Positions 1-5,322 of a DNA stretch of 5,322 nucleotides are shown here, in pieces; position 1 is the first letter of the stretch, and every line of letters starts with the position of its first letter. The DNA is from Flavisolibacter sp. (GTDB lineage: Bacteria; Bacteroidota; Bacteroidia; Chitinophagales; Chitinophagaceae), in contig JAICTW010000243.1 in assembly GCA_025936195.1 (NCBI GenBank), forward strand, positions 1 to 5,322. The letters run 5' to 3'. The notes below the pieces were generated by a model that saw nothing but the letters and a program-made list of their open reading frames with translations, had not been told where the DNA came from and ran no database searches. The translations under genes and the position numbers were made by a program.

Positions 1-781
1 CATTTTGAATTAGATCCTCACGGTCAAATCTAAAACCAATAGTTTGCGGATTTGGCGCAAAGGAATTGGGTTTGACAGGATCAAAATACTTTGTGCTGTC
101 GAAAATCTTAATGGGGAAATTGGCAATAAAGCCTCCATCAACCATTATGTCTAATTCTGTTTTGTTTTTTGGATGATGAAAAGCCTTGCCTTTATTATCA
201 ATGAATACAGCTTCGAAGTAAAGCGGAATGCTCATAGATATTCGAACAGCATCCTTCACTTTCATGTCGGGATAATTCTCGTTGGAGAAAACAATTAATG
301 ATTGTTTGTTCAAACAGGTTCCGGTTACATACAAATCTTTACATCCTCTTTGTTTTAATTGGCTGAATGTGATTTCCGGGTTATTTGTTTTGGCTTTAAT
401 TAAATCTGATAACCATCGTTCAAATTGCTGACCGCGGTACCAGCCGAAGTATTTCTGGACACGATTGATGCCACCAATGAAAAAGAAACGTCCATCGTTA
501 AATTTTTTGAACGGTGTACTTCCAACAATAGCACTGATCTCATCTGCAGAGTAGCCTATGGAAAGAAGTAAAGCGGTAATAGCGCCAGAAGAAGTTCCGC
601 CAACTCTTTGAATGTCCTTTAAAATGTTTTTGGATTCTAATTCCTTAATTACTCCCGAATAAGCAATTCCCCTGATTCCGGCACCTTCAAAAACAAGGTT
701 CCGGATTGTAGTGCTTTGTGAATAGCAGGACAGAGAAAAAAACAGTAGGCTACCAAGAAATATCTTTTTGAAATTACTCAC
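1..781 (-). CDS. Patatin-like phospholipase, exported, C-terminus cut by window edge
   Basis: This is a partial gene; 260 codons are visible and its 3' end lies beyond base 1. The protein belongs to the patatin-like acyl hydrolases, which cleave fatty acyl esters of lipids with a Ser-Asp dyad. Visible elements are a signal peptide at residues 1-22 (KK, then a hydrophobic stretch, ending CYSQ), the oxyanion-hole loop GAGIRG at 33-38, the nucleophile elbow GTSSG at 62-66 (Ser64), and the DGG motif at 215-217 (Asp215). All the catalytic parts are therefore present. The start is the GTG at 779-781: an in-frame stop lies shortly upstream, no other ATG, GTG or TTG lies between, and this start gives a complete signal peptide. 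The start lies inside the end of the DUF2461 gene (8-bp overlap), which suggests translational coupling. After export the protein would reach the periplasm or beyond. A Cys at residue 19 raises the option of a lipoprotein, but the lipobox is poor. The substrate is unknown. The family call is firm. Confidence 0.92.
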   Translation of the reverse strand, partial: MSNFKKIFLGSLLFFSLSCYSQSTTIRNLVFEGAGIRGIAYSGVIKELESKNILKDIQRVGGTSSGAITALLLSIGYSADEISAIVGSTPFKKFNDGRFFFIGGINRVQKYFGWYRGQQFERWLSDLIKAKTNNPEITFSQLKQRGCKDLYVTGTCLNKQSLIVFSNENYPDMKVKDAVRISMSIPLYFEAVFIDNKGKAFHHPKNKTELDIMVDGGFIANFPIKIFDSTKYFDPVKPNSFAPNPQTIGFRFDREDLIQN

Positions 782-1445
782 TGTCCAGGGAACGATTGAT
801 AAAATTTAAAAGTGGTTGCAACATTTGAAAAGCGGCAACTGTTTTCTTATGCAGGGATGAATTCGTTAGCTCATCGTCGGCAACTTTTGTTTCAGCAATG
901 AGGCTTTTTAATTTCAAATAATCAATTGCCGGATTGTCTTCTTCATATCCCTTGGGCATTCTGCTTAAACTTACATCATCACCTTTGTGCAAATCGCCGT
1001 AAATCTTTTTAAAACTTTTATTCTTTACGATGGATTGAAATTCATCCCAGTTGTAATCAATTTCCTGGCGAACTTTTTTCAGATTCACCGGTTCAGGCAT
1101 CCACAAACCACCACCCATAAAGCTATTGCCGGGCGCACAATGAAAATAGTAACCGGCGTAAATAGATTTTTTTCCTCCTCTGCAAATAAAGGTGCCGAAG
1201 TTTTCTTTGTATGGACGTTTGTCTTTTGAAAAACGAACATCACGGTTGATGCGGAACATACAATCTCTTGCCGTTAAACCCGTGATGGTTGTATCTGTTT
1301 TTTGCAAGGCATCAATTACCAGTTGAATGAAATTGGAAAAATCAATCCGTGCGGCTTCGTATTGTGCCCGATGCGCATCAAACCAGGCTTTGTTATTGTT
1401 CTTTTTAAGTTGGGAAAGAAATTTTAGTGTCTGCGGCTCTAACAT
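774..1445 (-). CDS. DUF2461 family protein
   Basis: This 223-residue protein is about the usual length of the DUF2461 (TIGR02453) family, which is widespread in bacteria and also found in fungi and whose biochemical role is not established. Recognisable family blocks are the N-terminal NNKAWFDAHRAQYE (17-30), the central FRINRDVRFSKDKRPYKENF (64-83), GYYFH at 98-102 and GGGLW at 111-115, followed by a less conserved helical C-terminal half. There is no signal peptide or membrane segment, so it is probably cytoplasmic. It starts with ATG, 30 bp after the stop of the upstream exported-protein gene, and its TAA overlaps the GTG of the patatin gene, so the three are likely co-transcribed. The overlap suggests that DUF2461 and patatin are made together, but no functional link is known. 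Family assignment is from motif memory, not a search. Function is left open. Confidence 0.93.
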   Translation of the reverse strand: MLEPQTLKFLSQLKKNNNKAWFDAHRAQYEAARIDFSNFIQLVIDALQKTDTTITGLTARDCMFRINRDVRFSKDKRPYKENFGTFICRGGKKSIYAGYYFHCAPGNSFMGGGLWMPEPVNLKKVRQEIDYNWDEFQSIVKNKSFKKIYGDLHKGDDVSLSRMPKGYEEDNPAIDYLKLKSLIAETKVADDELTNSSLHKKTVAAFQMLQPLLNFINRSLDSE

Positions 1446-1475
1446 GCTGTGAAATTAGCGACGAATCCTACTCAC

Positions 1476-2096
1476 TCACACATCCTTCTCCCATTTTCTT
1501 TTTGGGGTTCCTTCTTTACGAATAATCGTCCAGTTGTTTTTTTTAGCTTCCGCTAACAAGCGTTTACGCAGCCTTCTTGGATAGAAAATTTTCATGTAAG
1601 TTTTGAAATGCGAGTAATGTGGAAGAAGACCAGTCTGCGCAAGAATATCATACGTGGAAGCGCCACAGCGCATGCCAAATACAGAATAGCAATAAGGAAC
1701 CTTTTTTGAATACGCTAAAGCAATGCTATCAAGTTTTTGTTTTTGTTGGTATGTTACAGGAATAATAATTGTTGTTGTTTTAATACTGTCTTCATCGGTT
1801 TTCATGATGTTCCAGAATTCTTCTGCGGTTTCAATTTTATAAATACTGTTATTGGGTTTGCTATTAAAGATTTTATTCCTTCCGTTCTTTTCGAAGCTGT
1901 AAAATTTTCCGCTGTCGCTTTCAATACCTACGTGTCCGCCCAATATGCCACCAAACCATTTTTTTTCCGTGTCTTTAAATTTTTTCAAAGGCCTTGAGCC
2001 GTAAATGAATTGTACTTTAATAAATGAAGCGTCCTGCGAGTAGGATTGAAAGAAACATAGACCAGTTGCCAACAGAAGGAGAAGCTTTAACTTCAT
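1476..2096 (-). CDS. Exported protein, possible permuted NlpC/P60-like Cys/His fold
   Basis: This 206-residue protein has a clear signal peptide: MKLK, a Leu-rich core, and probable cleavage after SYSQ near residue 21. I do not recognise a named family. Two patches stand out in the mature part: GGHVGIES (53-60), with His55, and PYCYSVFGMRCGASTYDIL (134-152), with Cys136 and Cys144. An N-terminal GHVGI-type His followed much later by a Cys before a helix is the order known from circularly permuted NlpC/P60 (YiiX/LRAT-type) papain-like hydrolases. On that basis His55 and Cys144 are candidate catalytic residues, but this is inference. The tail (172-204) is strongly basic (RRLRKR, KRKWEK). The gene starts with ATG after a 97-bp gap behind the transporter and ends 30 bp before DUF2461, so it likely heads the DUF2461-patatin transcript. 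No good promoter match is seen upstream; TATCTTCA close to the ATG is only a weak -7 candidate. As CDS it is firm; function is uncertain. Confidence 0.85.
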   Translation of the reverse strand: MKLKLLLLLATGLCFFQSYSQDASFIKVQFIYGSRPLKKFKDTEKKWFGGILGGHVGIESDSGKFYSFEKNGRNKIFNSKPNNSIYKIETAEEFWNIMKTDEDSIKTTTIIIPVTYQQKQKLDSIALAYSKKVPYCYSVFGMRCGASTYDILAQTGLLPHYSHFKTYMKIFYPRRLRKRLLAEAKKNNWTIIRKEGTPKRKWEKDV

Positions 2097-2194
2097 AAAT
2101 ATGAAGATAGACCGTTAAGACCTTAAGCTGGTTGCATGAATGGATTCTGAACGTTGATTCCAATAGCTATCGGAATCAATGGGGCGTTAGGCCT
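2097..2194. other. Gap between transporter and exported-protein genes
   Basis: This 98-bp stretch separates two minus-strand genes. It holds the 26-bp palindrome described separately, close to the transporter stop, and the leader of the downstream exported-protein gene. I see no open frame of note, and no clear -33/-7 promoter pair for the downstream gene. Confidence 0.6.
2154..2179 (-). terminator. Palindromic hairpin behind the MFS gene, possible terminator
   Basis: The arms TTGATTCC (2154-2161) and GGAATCAA (2172-2179) are exact reverse complements, and the core ATAGCTAT (2163-2170) is itself a palindrome. The only break in the 26-bp symmetry is A2162 against C2171. Read as minus-strand RNA these become U and G, so the stem is continuous with one G-U pair (about 11 bp with a 4-base loop). 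It begins 15 bases after the transporter stop, where a terminator or 3'-end stabilising hairpin would sit. No U-tract follows, so classical intrinsic termination is uncertain. It could instead be a dispersed palindromic repeat or a DNA-binding site. Confidence 0.55.
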
Positions 2195-3436
2195 TTAATA
2201 CTCAAACCTGCGCAGCCTTGGTGCTTTGATCCACGAAACCACAACCACTACAATGGTCATAATGCCACCGAAAACAATAGCCGGTGGCGCTCCACCAAAT
2301 AACCTGGCCGTTATGCCGCTTTCAAACTGGCCTAATTCATTTGAGGAATTAATGAACATAGAATTTACAGCACTTACTCTTCCCCGCATTTCATCGGGAG
2401 TGGTCAATTGCAGAATGGTGGCCCTTATCACCACGCTGATGCCATCCAGCATTCCGGCAATCATTAGTGCAAAGAAGGACAGCATGTAAAACTGCGAAAG
2501 CCCAAAACCAACAATGCAGGCCCCGAATCCGCCCACAGCGCAAAGCAATATAAAGCCCTGGTTTTTTCGAAGCGGATTTAAAGTGATCATGATGATCATA
2601 ATGACCGAACCAATATCAATGGCCGCATTCAGCCATCCAAAACCAATAGGCCCCACTTTTAAAATGCGGTCCGCAATTTCGGGGACCAATGCCGTGGCAC
2701 CGCCAAATAACACGGCAAAAAGATCAAGCGAAATAGCAGCTAATAAAATTTTATGTTTGAATACATAGTTCAATCCTTCTTTAACGCTTTCCCATGTTCT
2801 TGCATTGAGTTTATTATGTGCAATGGGTTTCTTTTCAATTTTTGTCAACGCATAAGCGGCCAGTAAAACATAGATCAGCACTACATAAAAGCTGGCATGT
2901 ACGCCTGCCAGGGCAATCAGGAAACCTGCAGAAGCATGGCCGGTGATAGAAGCCGCCAGGTATGTTGTGGAACTTAGGCTGGCGCCAAACTGTAAAATAT
3001 TCTTTGGCACCAATTGTGCAATAATGGCACTGGTGGCAGGCCCTGCAAAAGAGCGGATGGCCCCGGTACAAAAAATGATGATGTAAAATAGGAAAGATAG
3101 CGCTGTAATGCTTATCTTGTTTTCGATACCCGGAAGGGTAACAATGATCAAAGCCACTACGCAAACGGAGTATAAAAGAACACATCGCAAAAGAAGCGTT
3201 CTTTTATCGGAGCGGTCAATAACATGACCTGCATACAATGCCAATGAAAACACAGGAATAAACTCCGACAATCCAACAATTCCGATGGAAAAAGAGCTTT
3301 TGGTAAGATGAAACAATTGGTAAGCCACTACGGTTGCTACCATGCGCAAAGCCATCACATAAAAGAAACGCACAAAAATATACAACCGATATTCTCTGTG
3401 ATTTAACGGTAACAAACTTATCCTCTTGAATTCCAT
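2195..3436 (-). CDS. MFS transporter, EntS/MFS_3-like exporter
   Basis: This 413-residue inner-membrane protein has the length and hydrophobic pattern of a 12-helix major facilitator superfamily carrier, which moves small molecules using the proton gradient. The motif A-like loop AGHVIDRSDKR (69-79) follows the second helix. RSFAGPATSAIIAQLVPK (128-145) and TTPDEMRGRVSAVNSMF (345-361) match the conserved loops of the EntS/MFS_3 branch, whose studied members export siderophores or drugs. A hydrophilic stretch near 199-227 separates the two six-helix halves. The start is the ATG at 3434-3436, preceded by a good Bacteroidota -7 element 17 bases upstream. It is divergent from the exported-protein gene at 3517 and is followed by a hairpin, so it is probably a single-gene unit. 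No siderophore or drug gene nearby hints at its substrate. The family is firm, substrate unknown. Confidence 0.93.
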   Translation of the reverse strand: MEFKRISLLPLNHREYRLYIFVRFFYVMALRMVATVVAYQLFHLTKSSFSIGIVGLSEFIPVFSLALYAGHVIDRSDKRTLLLRCVLLYSVCVVALIIVTLPGIENKISITALSFLFYIIIFCTGAIRSFAGPATSAIIAQLVPKNILQFGASLSSTTYLAASITGHASAGFLIALAGVHASFYVVLIYVLLAAYALTKIEKKPIAHNKLNARTWESVKEGLNYVFKHKILLAAISLDLFAVLFGGATALVPEIADRILKVGPIGFGWLNAAIDIGSVIMIIMITLNPLRKNQGFILLCAVGGFGACIVGFGLSQFYMLSFFALMIAGMLDGISVVIRATILQLTTPDEMRGRVSAVNSMFINSSNELGQFESGITARLFGGAPPAIVFGGIMTIVVVVVSWIKAPRLRRFEY

Positions 3437-3453
3437 GGCAGCTTCTGAATGAA

Positions 3454-3461
3454 CAAAGATA
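3454..3461 (-). promoter_or_regulatory. Bacteroidota -7 element for the MFS gene
   Basis: On the minus strand these bases read TATCTTTG, a full match to the Bacteroidota -7 consensus TAnnTTTG. The element ends 17 bases before the transporter ATG, giving a short leader of about 10 bases. No TTG is seen at the expected -33 position about 19 bases upstream, so this rests on the -7 element and its position only. Confidence 0.5.
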
Positions 3462-3516
3462 GGAGCAGATAAATTCTATATCCGCATGAATGGCTGATGG
3501 CATTAAATCTGGATAA

Positions 3517-4041
3517 ATGAAAGTTCCGCTGTTAATTGTAATAAGCTTCTGGGCAAAATTTTGCTTTAGTCAGGATTCAACTGCTGCCGTTTACATTCAT
3601 GATATTATCCAAAAAATTGAAAGCAGAATTACAACAGATATTCTTGAGCGAAAGGACAAGTTGATCTATGATGAAGAAGATAGTTTAAAAAAAGGACCTG
3701 TGTTGATGGATCAATTTAAATTTTATACTAATCCACAAACCATGCTCCTCGACAAGATCATTGAAAAGAGCTCGTACCGGAATGTTTCCACCGAATTGAT
3801 TGTTTACTTCTCCGGCAACCAGCCGGTGTTTTTCACCAACAGGCAATGGGAAGGGAAAACAATCTGTTTTGATTTTGATATTTACTACATGAATGACAAC
3901 CCGGTGTTTTGGGTGAAACGGAAAGAGTTAAAAGGAATACCGGACGGAAGATTGTTCTTAAAATGGTGCTACGAACTGCGAACGGAATACATGGGATTGG
4001 TGCAGGAATACAATCAAACTTTCGCTCGCAGATCAAGGTAA
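3517..4041 (+). CDS. Exported protein of unknown function
   Basis: This 174-residue protein is the only plus-strand gene in the window. Residues 1-19 form a signal peptide (MK, hydrophobic core, ending CFSQ), so the mature protein of about 155 residues should be periplasmic or secreted. I do not recognise the family. The mature part begins with a charged, probably helical stretch (26-60), and then a segment rich in aromatic and beta-prone residues (about 92-136: ELIVYFSG, TICFDFDIYYM, PVFWVKR), ending in a helical tail (146-170) with RRSR at the C-terminus. There are no membrane segments beyond the signal peptide and no obvious catalytic motif. The ATG at 3517 gives the complete signal peptide. 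Upstream, TAAATCTG at 3504-3511 is a one-mismatch -7-like sequence, but it is too close to the ATG to trust. The stop codon lies within the last codons of the kinase gene on the other strand, with no terminator between. Confidence 0.82.
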   Translation: MKVPLLIVISFWAKFCFSQDSTAAVYIHDIIQKIESRITTDILERKDKLIYDEEDSLKKGPVLMDQFKFYTNPQTMLLDKIIEKSSYRNVSTELIVYFSGNQPVFFTNRQWEGKTICFDFDIYYMNDNPVFWVKRKELKGIPDGRLFLKWCYELRTEYMGLVQEYNQTFARRSR

Positions 4042-4665
4042 GCTTATATAATGTTGTCCTTCCGGATATTCTTTCTCCAACGCATCGAGTATCACTTTCA
4101 AATGTTTTTCATTGCTTAGGAAATCGGCATTGGAAACATCTACAAAAAGTGTTTTGATATTATGTTGTTTGATGTAATGCGTATAGGTTTCCTGTATGCT
4201 GAAAAGATATTCGTTTGGAATTTTTTGCTCGTAGGGACGGTTGCGCTTTTTGATATTCTGCTGAAGCTTATTCACCGGCGCATGCAGGTAAATTAAAATA
4301 TCGGGCTGGATCAATTGCTGGTACATGATGTCGAATAACCGCTGGTACAATCTGAATTCATCTTCCGACAAATTTACTTTCGCAAACAACAGGCATTTGG
4401 TAAAAAGGTAATCCGAAATAGTGAGGTTTTGAAAAAGGTCTTTTTGCTGGATCAATTCTTTCAATTGCTTAAAGCGTTCCGCCATGAAGAATAGTTCCAA
4501 AGGGAAAGCATACTGCTGCGGGTTTTCATAAAACCTCGGAAGAAAAGGATTGTCGGCAAACTGCTCCAGCACCAGCCGTGCATTGTAATGTTTCGAAAGC
4601 AAATGCGCCAGCGTTGTCTTTCCCGCACCAATATTTCCTTCAATGGTTATAAACGTGTACTTCAT
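4033..4665 (-). CDS. Deoxynucleoside kinase (dGK/dAK-type)
   Basis: The protein phosphorylates deoxynucleosides to 5'-monophosphates with a nucleoside triphosphate, feeding dNTP salvage in the cytoplasm. With the ATG at 4663-4665 it has 210 residues, typical for the family. The P-loop GNIGAGKTT is at 10-18. LEQFADNPFLPRFY (33-46) carries the substrate-site Glu34 and conserved Asn39; ELFFMAERF (57-65) includes Arg64; SDYLFTK (84-90) stands where many relatives have a D/E-R-S motif; and KRNRPYE (140-146) is the arginine-rich LID. An in-frame TTG at 4693-4695 would add 10 residues (MPTINEPLLR), but homologues begin directly at the strand before the P-loop, and the TTG lies inside a likely -7 element, so I reject it. 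It follows folK by 54 bp. The substrate preference cannot be fixed from sequence alone, though the overall pattern resembles the purine-type dGK/dAK group more than thymidine kinases. Confidence 0.93.
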   Translation of the reverse strand: MKYTFITIEGNIGAGKTTLAHLLSKHYNARLVLEQFADNPFLPRFYENPQQYAFPLELFFMAERFKQLKELIQQKDLFQNLTISDYLFTKCLLFAKVNLSEDEFRLYQRLFDIMYQQLIQPDILIYLHAPVNKLQQNIKKRNRPYEQKIPNEYLFSIQETYTHYIKQHNIKTLFVDVSNADFLSNEKHLKVILDALEKEYPEGQHYISLP

Positions 4666-4692
4666 CCGCAGTAGTGGCTCGTTAATGGTCGG

Positions 4693-4723
4693 CAAAGTAA
4701 AGATTGTTGGCAGAAGTCATCAA
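4693..4723 (-). promoter_or_regulatory. Likely promoter for the deoxynucleoside kinase
   Basis: On the minus strand TTG at 4723-4721 is followed after 20 bases by TTACTTTG at 4700-4693. This fits the Bacteroidota pattern TTG-N19-TAnnTTTG, with one mismatch in the -7 box and one extra spacer base. Transcription would start near 4687, leaving a leader of roughly 22 bases before the ATG at 4665. The -33 part overlaps the folK stop, so the kinase may be transcribed both from here and by read-through from folK. Confidence 0.45.
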
Positions 4724-5202
4724 CTAAATTTATTCACCGCCAAGGGGTCAGTGCAGGCCGCCAAAATCTGATCAACCGTTTTATTGAAAACAGGATGAAG
4801 TTGATCGGCAGCTATTTCACTTAAAGGAACGATCACAAACCTTCTGTTTTGTATTTCCGGGTGAGGAATTTTCAATCCTTCCTGGTCAATGATCTCGTTG
4901 TTGAAAAATAAAATATCAATGTCAATGGTTCTTGGTCCATACTTCATTTCCCGTTTTCTTCCAAGGTCTTCTTCTATCTGAAGAATGGTGGCTAATAATT
5001 GCTGCGGCGAAAGTTCAGTTTCTATTTTCAGCACCTGGTTAAAAAAAGCCTGCTGGTCTTCCTTTCCCCATGCGGCAGTTTCATATACGGAAGATTCACG
5101 TAAAACATTTCCGCATCTTTTGCCGATTTCCTGCTTTGCCTTATGTAGATAAGCTAACCTGTCGCCAATATTTCCGCCGGTAAGTAAATAAGCTGTATTC
5201 AT
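4720..5202 (-). CDS. folK: 2-amino-4-hydroxy-6-hydroxymethyldihydropteridine pyrophosphokinase (HPPK)
   Basis: HPPK transfers pyrophosphate from ATP to 6-hydroxymethyl-7,8-dihydropterin, the step before dihydropteroate synthase in folate synthesis, in the cytoplasm. The 160-residue protein is the standard single-domain length. The family signatures appear in order: GGNIGDR (9-15), SVYETAAWG (38-46) followed by FFNQV (53-57), the catalytic signature LGRKREMKYGPRTIDIDIL (80-98), with the Mg-binding Asp94 and Asp96, and IPHPEIQNRRFVIVPL (112-127), with His114 and Arg120/Arg121. No expected catalytic residue seems to be missing, and there is no fusion to FolB or FolP. It starts with ATG and lies directly upstream of the deoxynucleoside kinase, a neighbour arrangement I recall from other Bacteroidota. 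The possible gene ending at 5229 lies only 26 bp upstream, so folK may be part of a longer operon. Confidence 0.97.
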   Translation of the reverse strand: MNTAYLLTGGNIGDRLAYLHKAKQEIGKRCGNVLRESSVYETAAWGKEDQQAFFNQVLKIETELSPQQLLATILQIEEDLGRKREMKYGPRTIDIDILFFNNEIIDQEGLKIPHPEIQNRRFVIVPLSEIAADQLHPVFNKTVDQILAACTDPLAVNKFS

Positions 5203-5225
5203 TAGAATGATGTGATTGAATCCGC

Positions 5226-5322
5226 GAATTACACCATTTTTTCTTTATCTCTTAAATCGGCCACCTTATTCTTCAAGCTTAGAAGCGAACGGCAATCAAC
5301 AAATAGCCAATTCGTGTAATTC
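5226..5322. repeat. 9-bp inverted repeat reaching the window edge
   Basis: GAATTACAC at 5226-5234 and GTGTAATTC at 5314-5322 are exact reverse complements about 80 bp apart. The right copy ends at the last base of the window, so the arms could extend outward: the left copy is preceded by GAATCCGC, and the sequence beyond the right copy cannot be seen. Inward the match stops at once. This may be the edge of a small intergenic repeat or a coincidence. Confidence 0.3.
5229..5321 (-). CDS. Possible C-terminal end of a gene upstream of folK (partial)
   Basis: Of the three minus-strand frames entering from the right edge, one stays open to a TAA at 5229-5231. It gives 30 residues ending in a charged, protein-like tail (VADLRDKEKMV) after NWLFVDCRSLLSLKNK. 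The stop lies 26 bp before the folK ATG, normal operon spacing. I do not recognise the protein; the tail does not look like SppA, a gene I would have considered here. Thirty codons open by chance is quite possible, and the inverted repeat at both ends offers a non-coding explanation, so this is only a candidate. Confidence 0.4.
   Translation of the reverse strand, partial: NYTNWLFVDCRSLLSLKNKVADLRDKEKMV

Noticed and set aside
1443..1475. TAATTTCA upstream of DUF2461 as a promoter -7 box
   Set aside because: Two mismatches at the most conserved end of TAnnTTTG and no TTG at -33; the 30-bp gap is better explained as intra-operon spacing.
2101..2135. CTTAAG and nearby GTTAAG words as a second hairpin
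   Set aside because: The pairings are short and discontinuous; no stable stem could be drawn.
987..2768. Several plus-strand open frames of 80-87 codons opposite DUF2461, the exported protein and the transporter
   Set aside because: They are antisense to well-supported genes, and their compositions (Phe/Val-rich or Pro/Met-rich) are what the reverse strand of such genes yields. No start signals or domains are visible.
3459..3479. ATAG ... CTAT inverted repeat in the divergent spacer as a possible operator
   Set aside because: Only 4 bp of symmetry around a 12-bp AT-rich spacer; expected by chance.
2835..3503. Two open frames (95 and 116 codons) on the minus strand inside the transporter region
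   Set aside because: They lie in another frame of the MFS gene, have Cys/His-rich low-quality translations without domain features, and the MFS frame explains the DNA fully.
1..5322. A defence, mobile-element or biosynthetic system spanning the window
   Set aside because: No nuclease, recombinase, transposase, toxin-antitoxin or biosynthetic enzyme is present. The patatin is exported, unlike CapV-type patatin effectors of CBASS, and no cyclase is nearby.

Overview
The window looks like an ordinary chromosomal stretch from a Bacteroidota species, most likely Chitinophagaceae or a close relative (inference). The reasons are: AT-leaning coding DNA; exported proteins whose signal peptides end in the Bacteroidota-typical Ser-Gln context (YSQ, SYSQ, FSQ); almost no Shine-Dalgarno sequences; promoter candidates of the Bacteroidota TAnnTTTG type; and a folK-deoxynucleoside kinase gene pair. 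I see no rRNA, tRNA, CRISPR array, insertion sequence or phage gene.

Left part (1-3436), all on the minus strand and read from right to left: an MFS exporter (2195-3436); a 97-bp gap holding a 26-bp near-perfect palindrome; a small exported protein with a possible circularly permuted NlpC/P60-type Cys/His pair (1476-2096); a DUF2461 protein (774-1445); and a secreted patatin-like lipase that starts at a GTG inside the last codons of the DUF2461 gene and runs off the left edge (1-781). The last three are packed closely enough to be one transcript. The hairpin probably separates them from the transporter.

Middle (3437-4041): an 80-bp divergent spacer, with a good -7 promoter element for the transporter, leads on the plus strand to an unrecognised exported protein (3517-4041). 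The end of this gene overlaps the end of the next gene tail to tail by 9 bp.

Right part (4033-5322), minus strand: folK (HPPK, folate synthesis) followed by a deoxynucleoside kinase (dNTP salvage), with a likely internal promoter for the kinase between them. The kinase is better started at the ATG at 4665 than at the upstream TTG. The last 120 bp hold the possible C-terminal end of another minus-strand gene and a 9-bp inverted repeat that reaches the window edge.

I did not find a convincing new multi-gene system. The points most worth a second look are the palindrome, whose symmetry holds as minus-strand RNA through a G-U pair; the unassigned Cys/His secreted protein; the overlapping DUF2461-patatin junction; and the unassigned exported protein at 3517.
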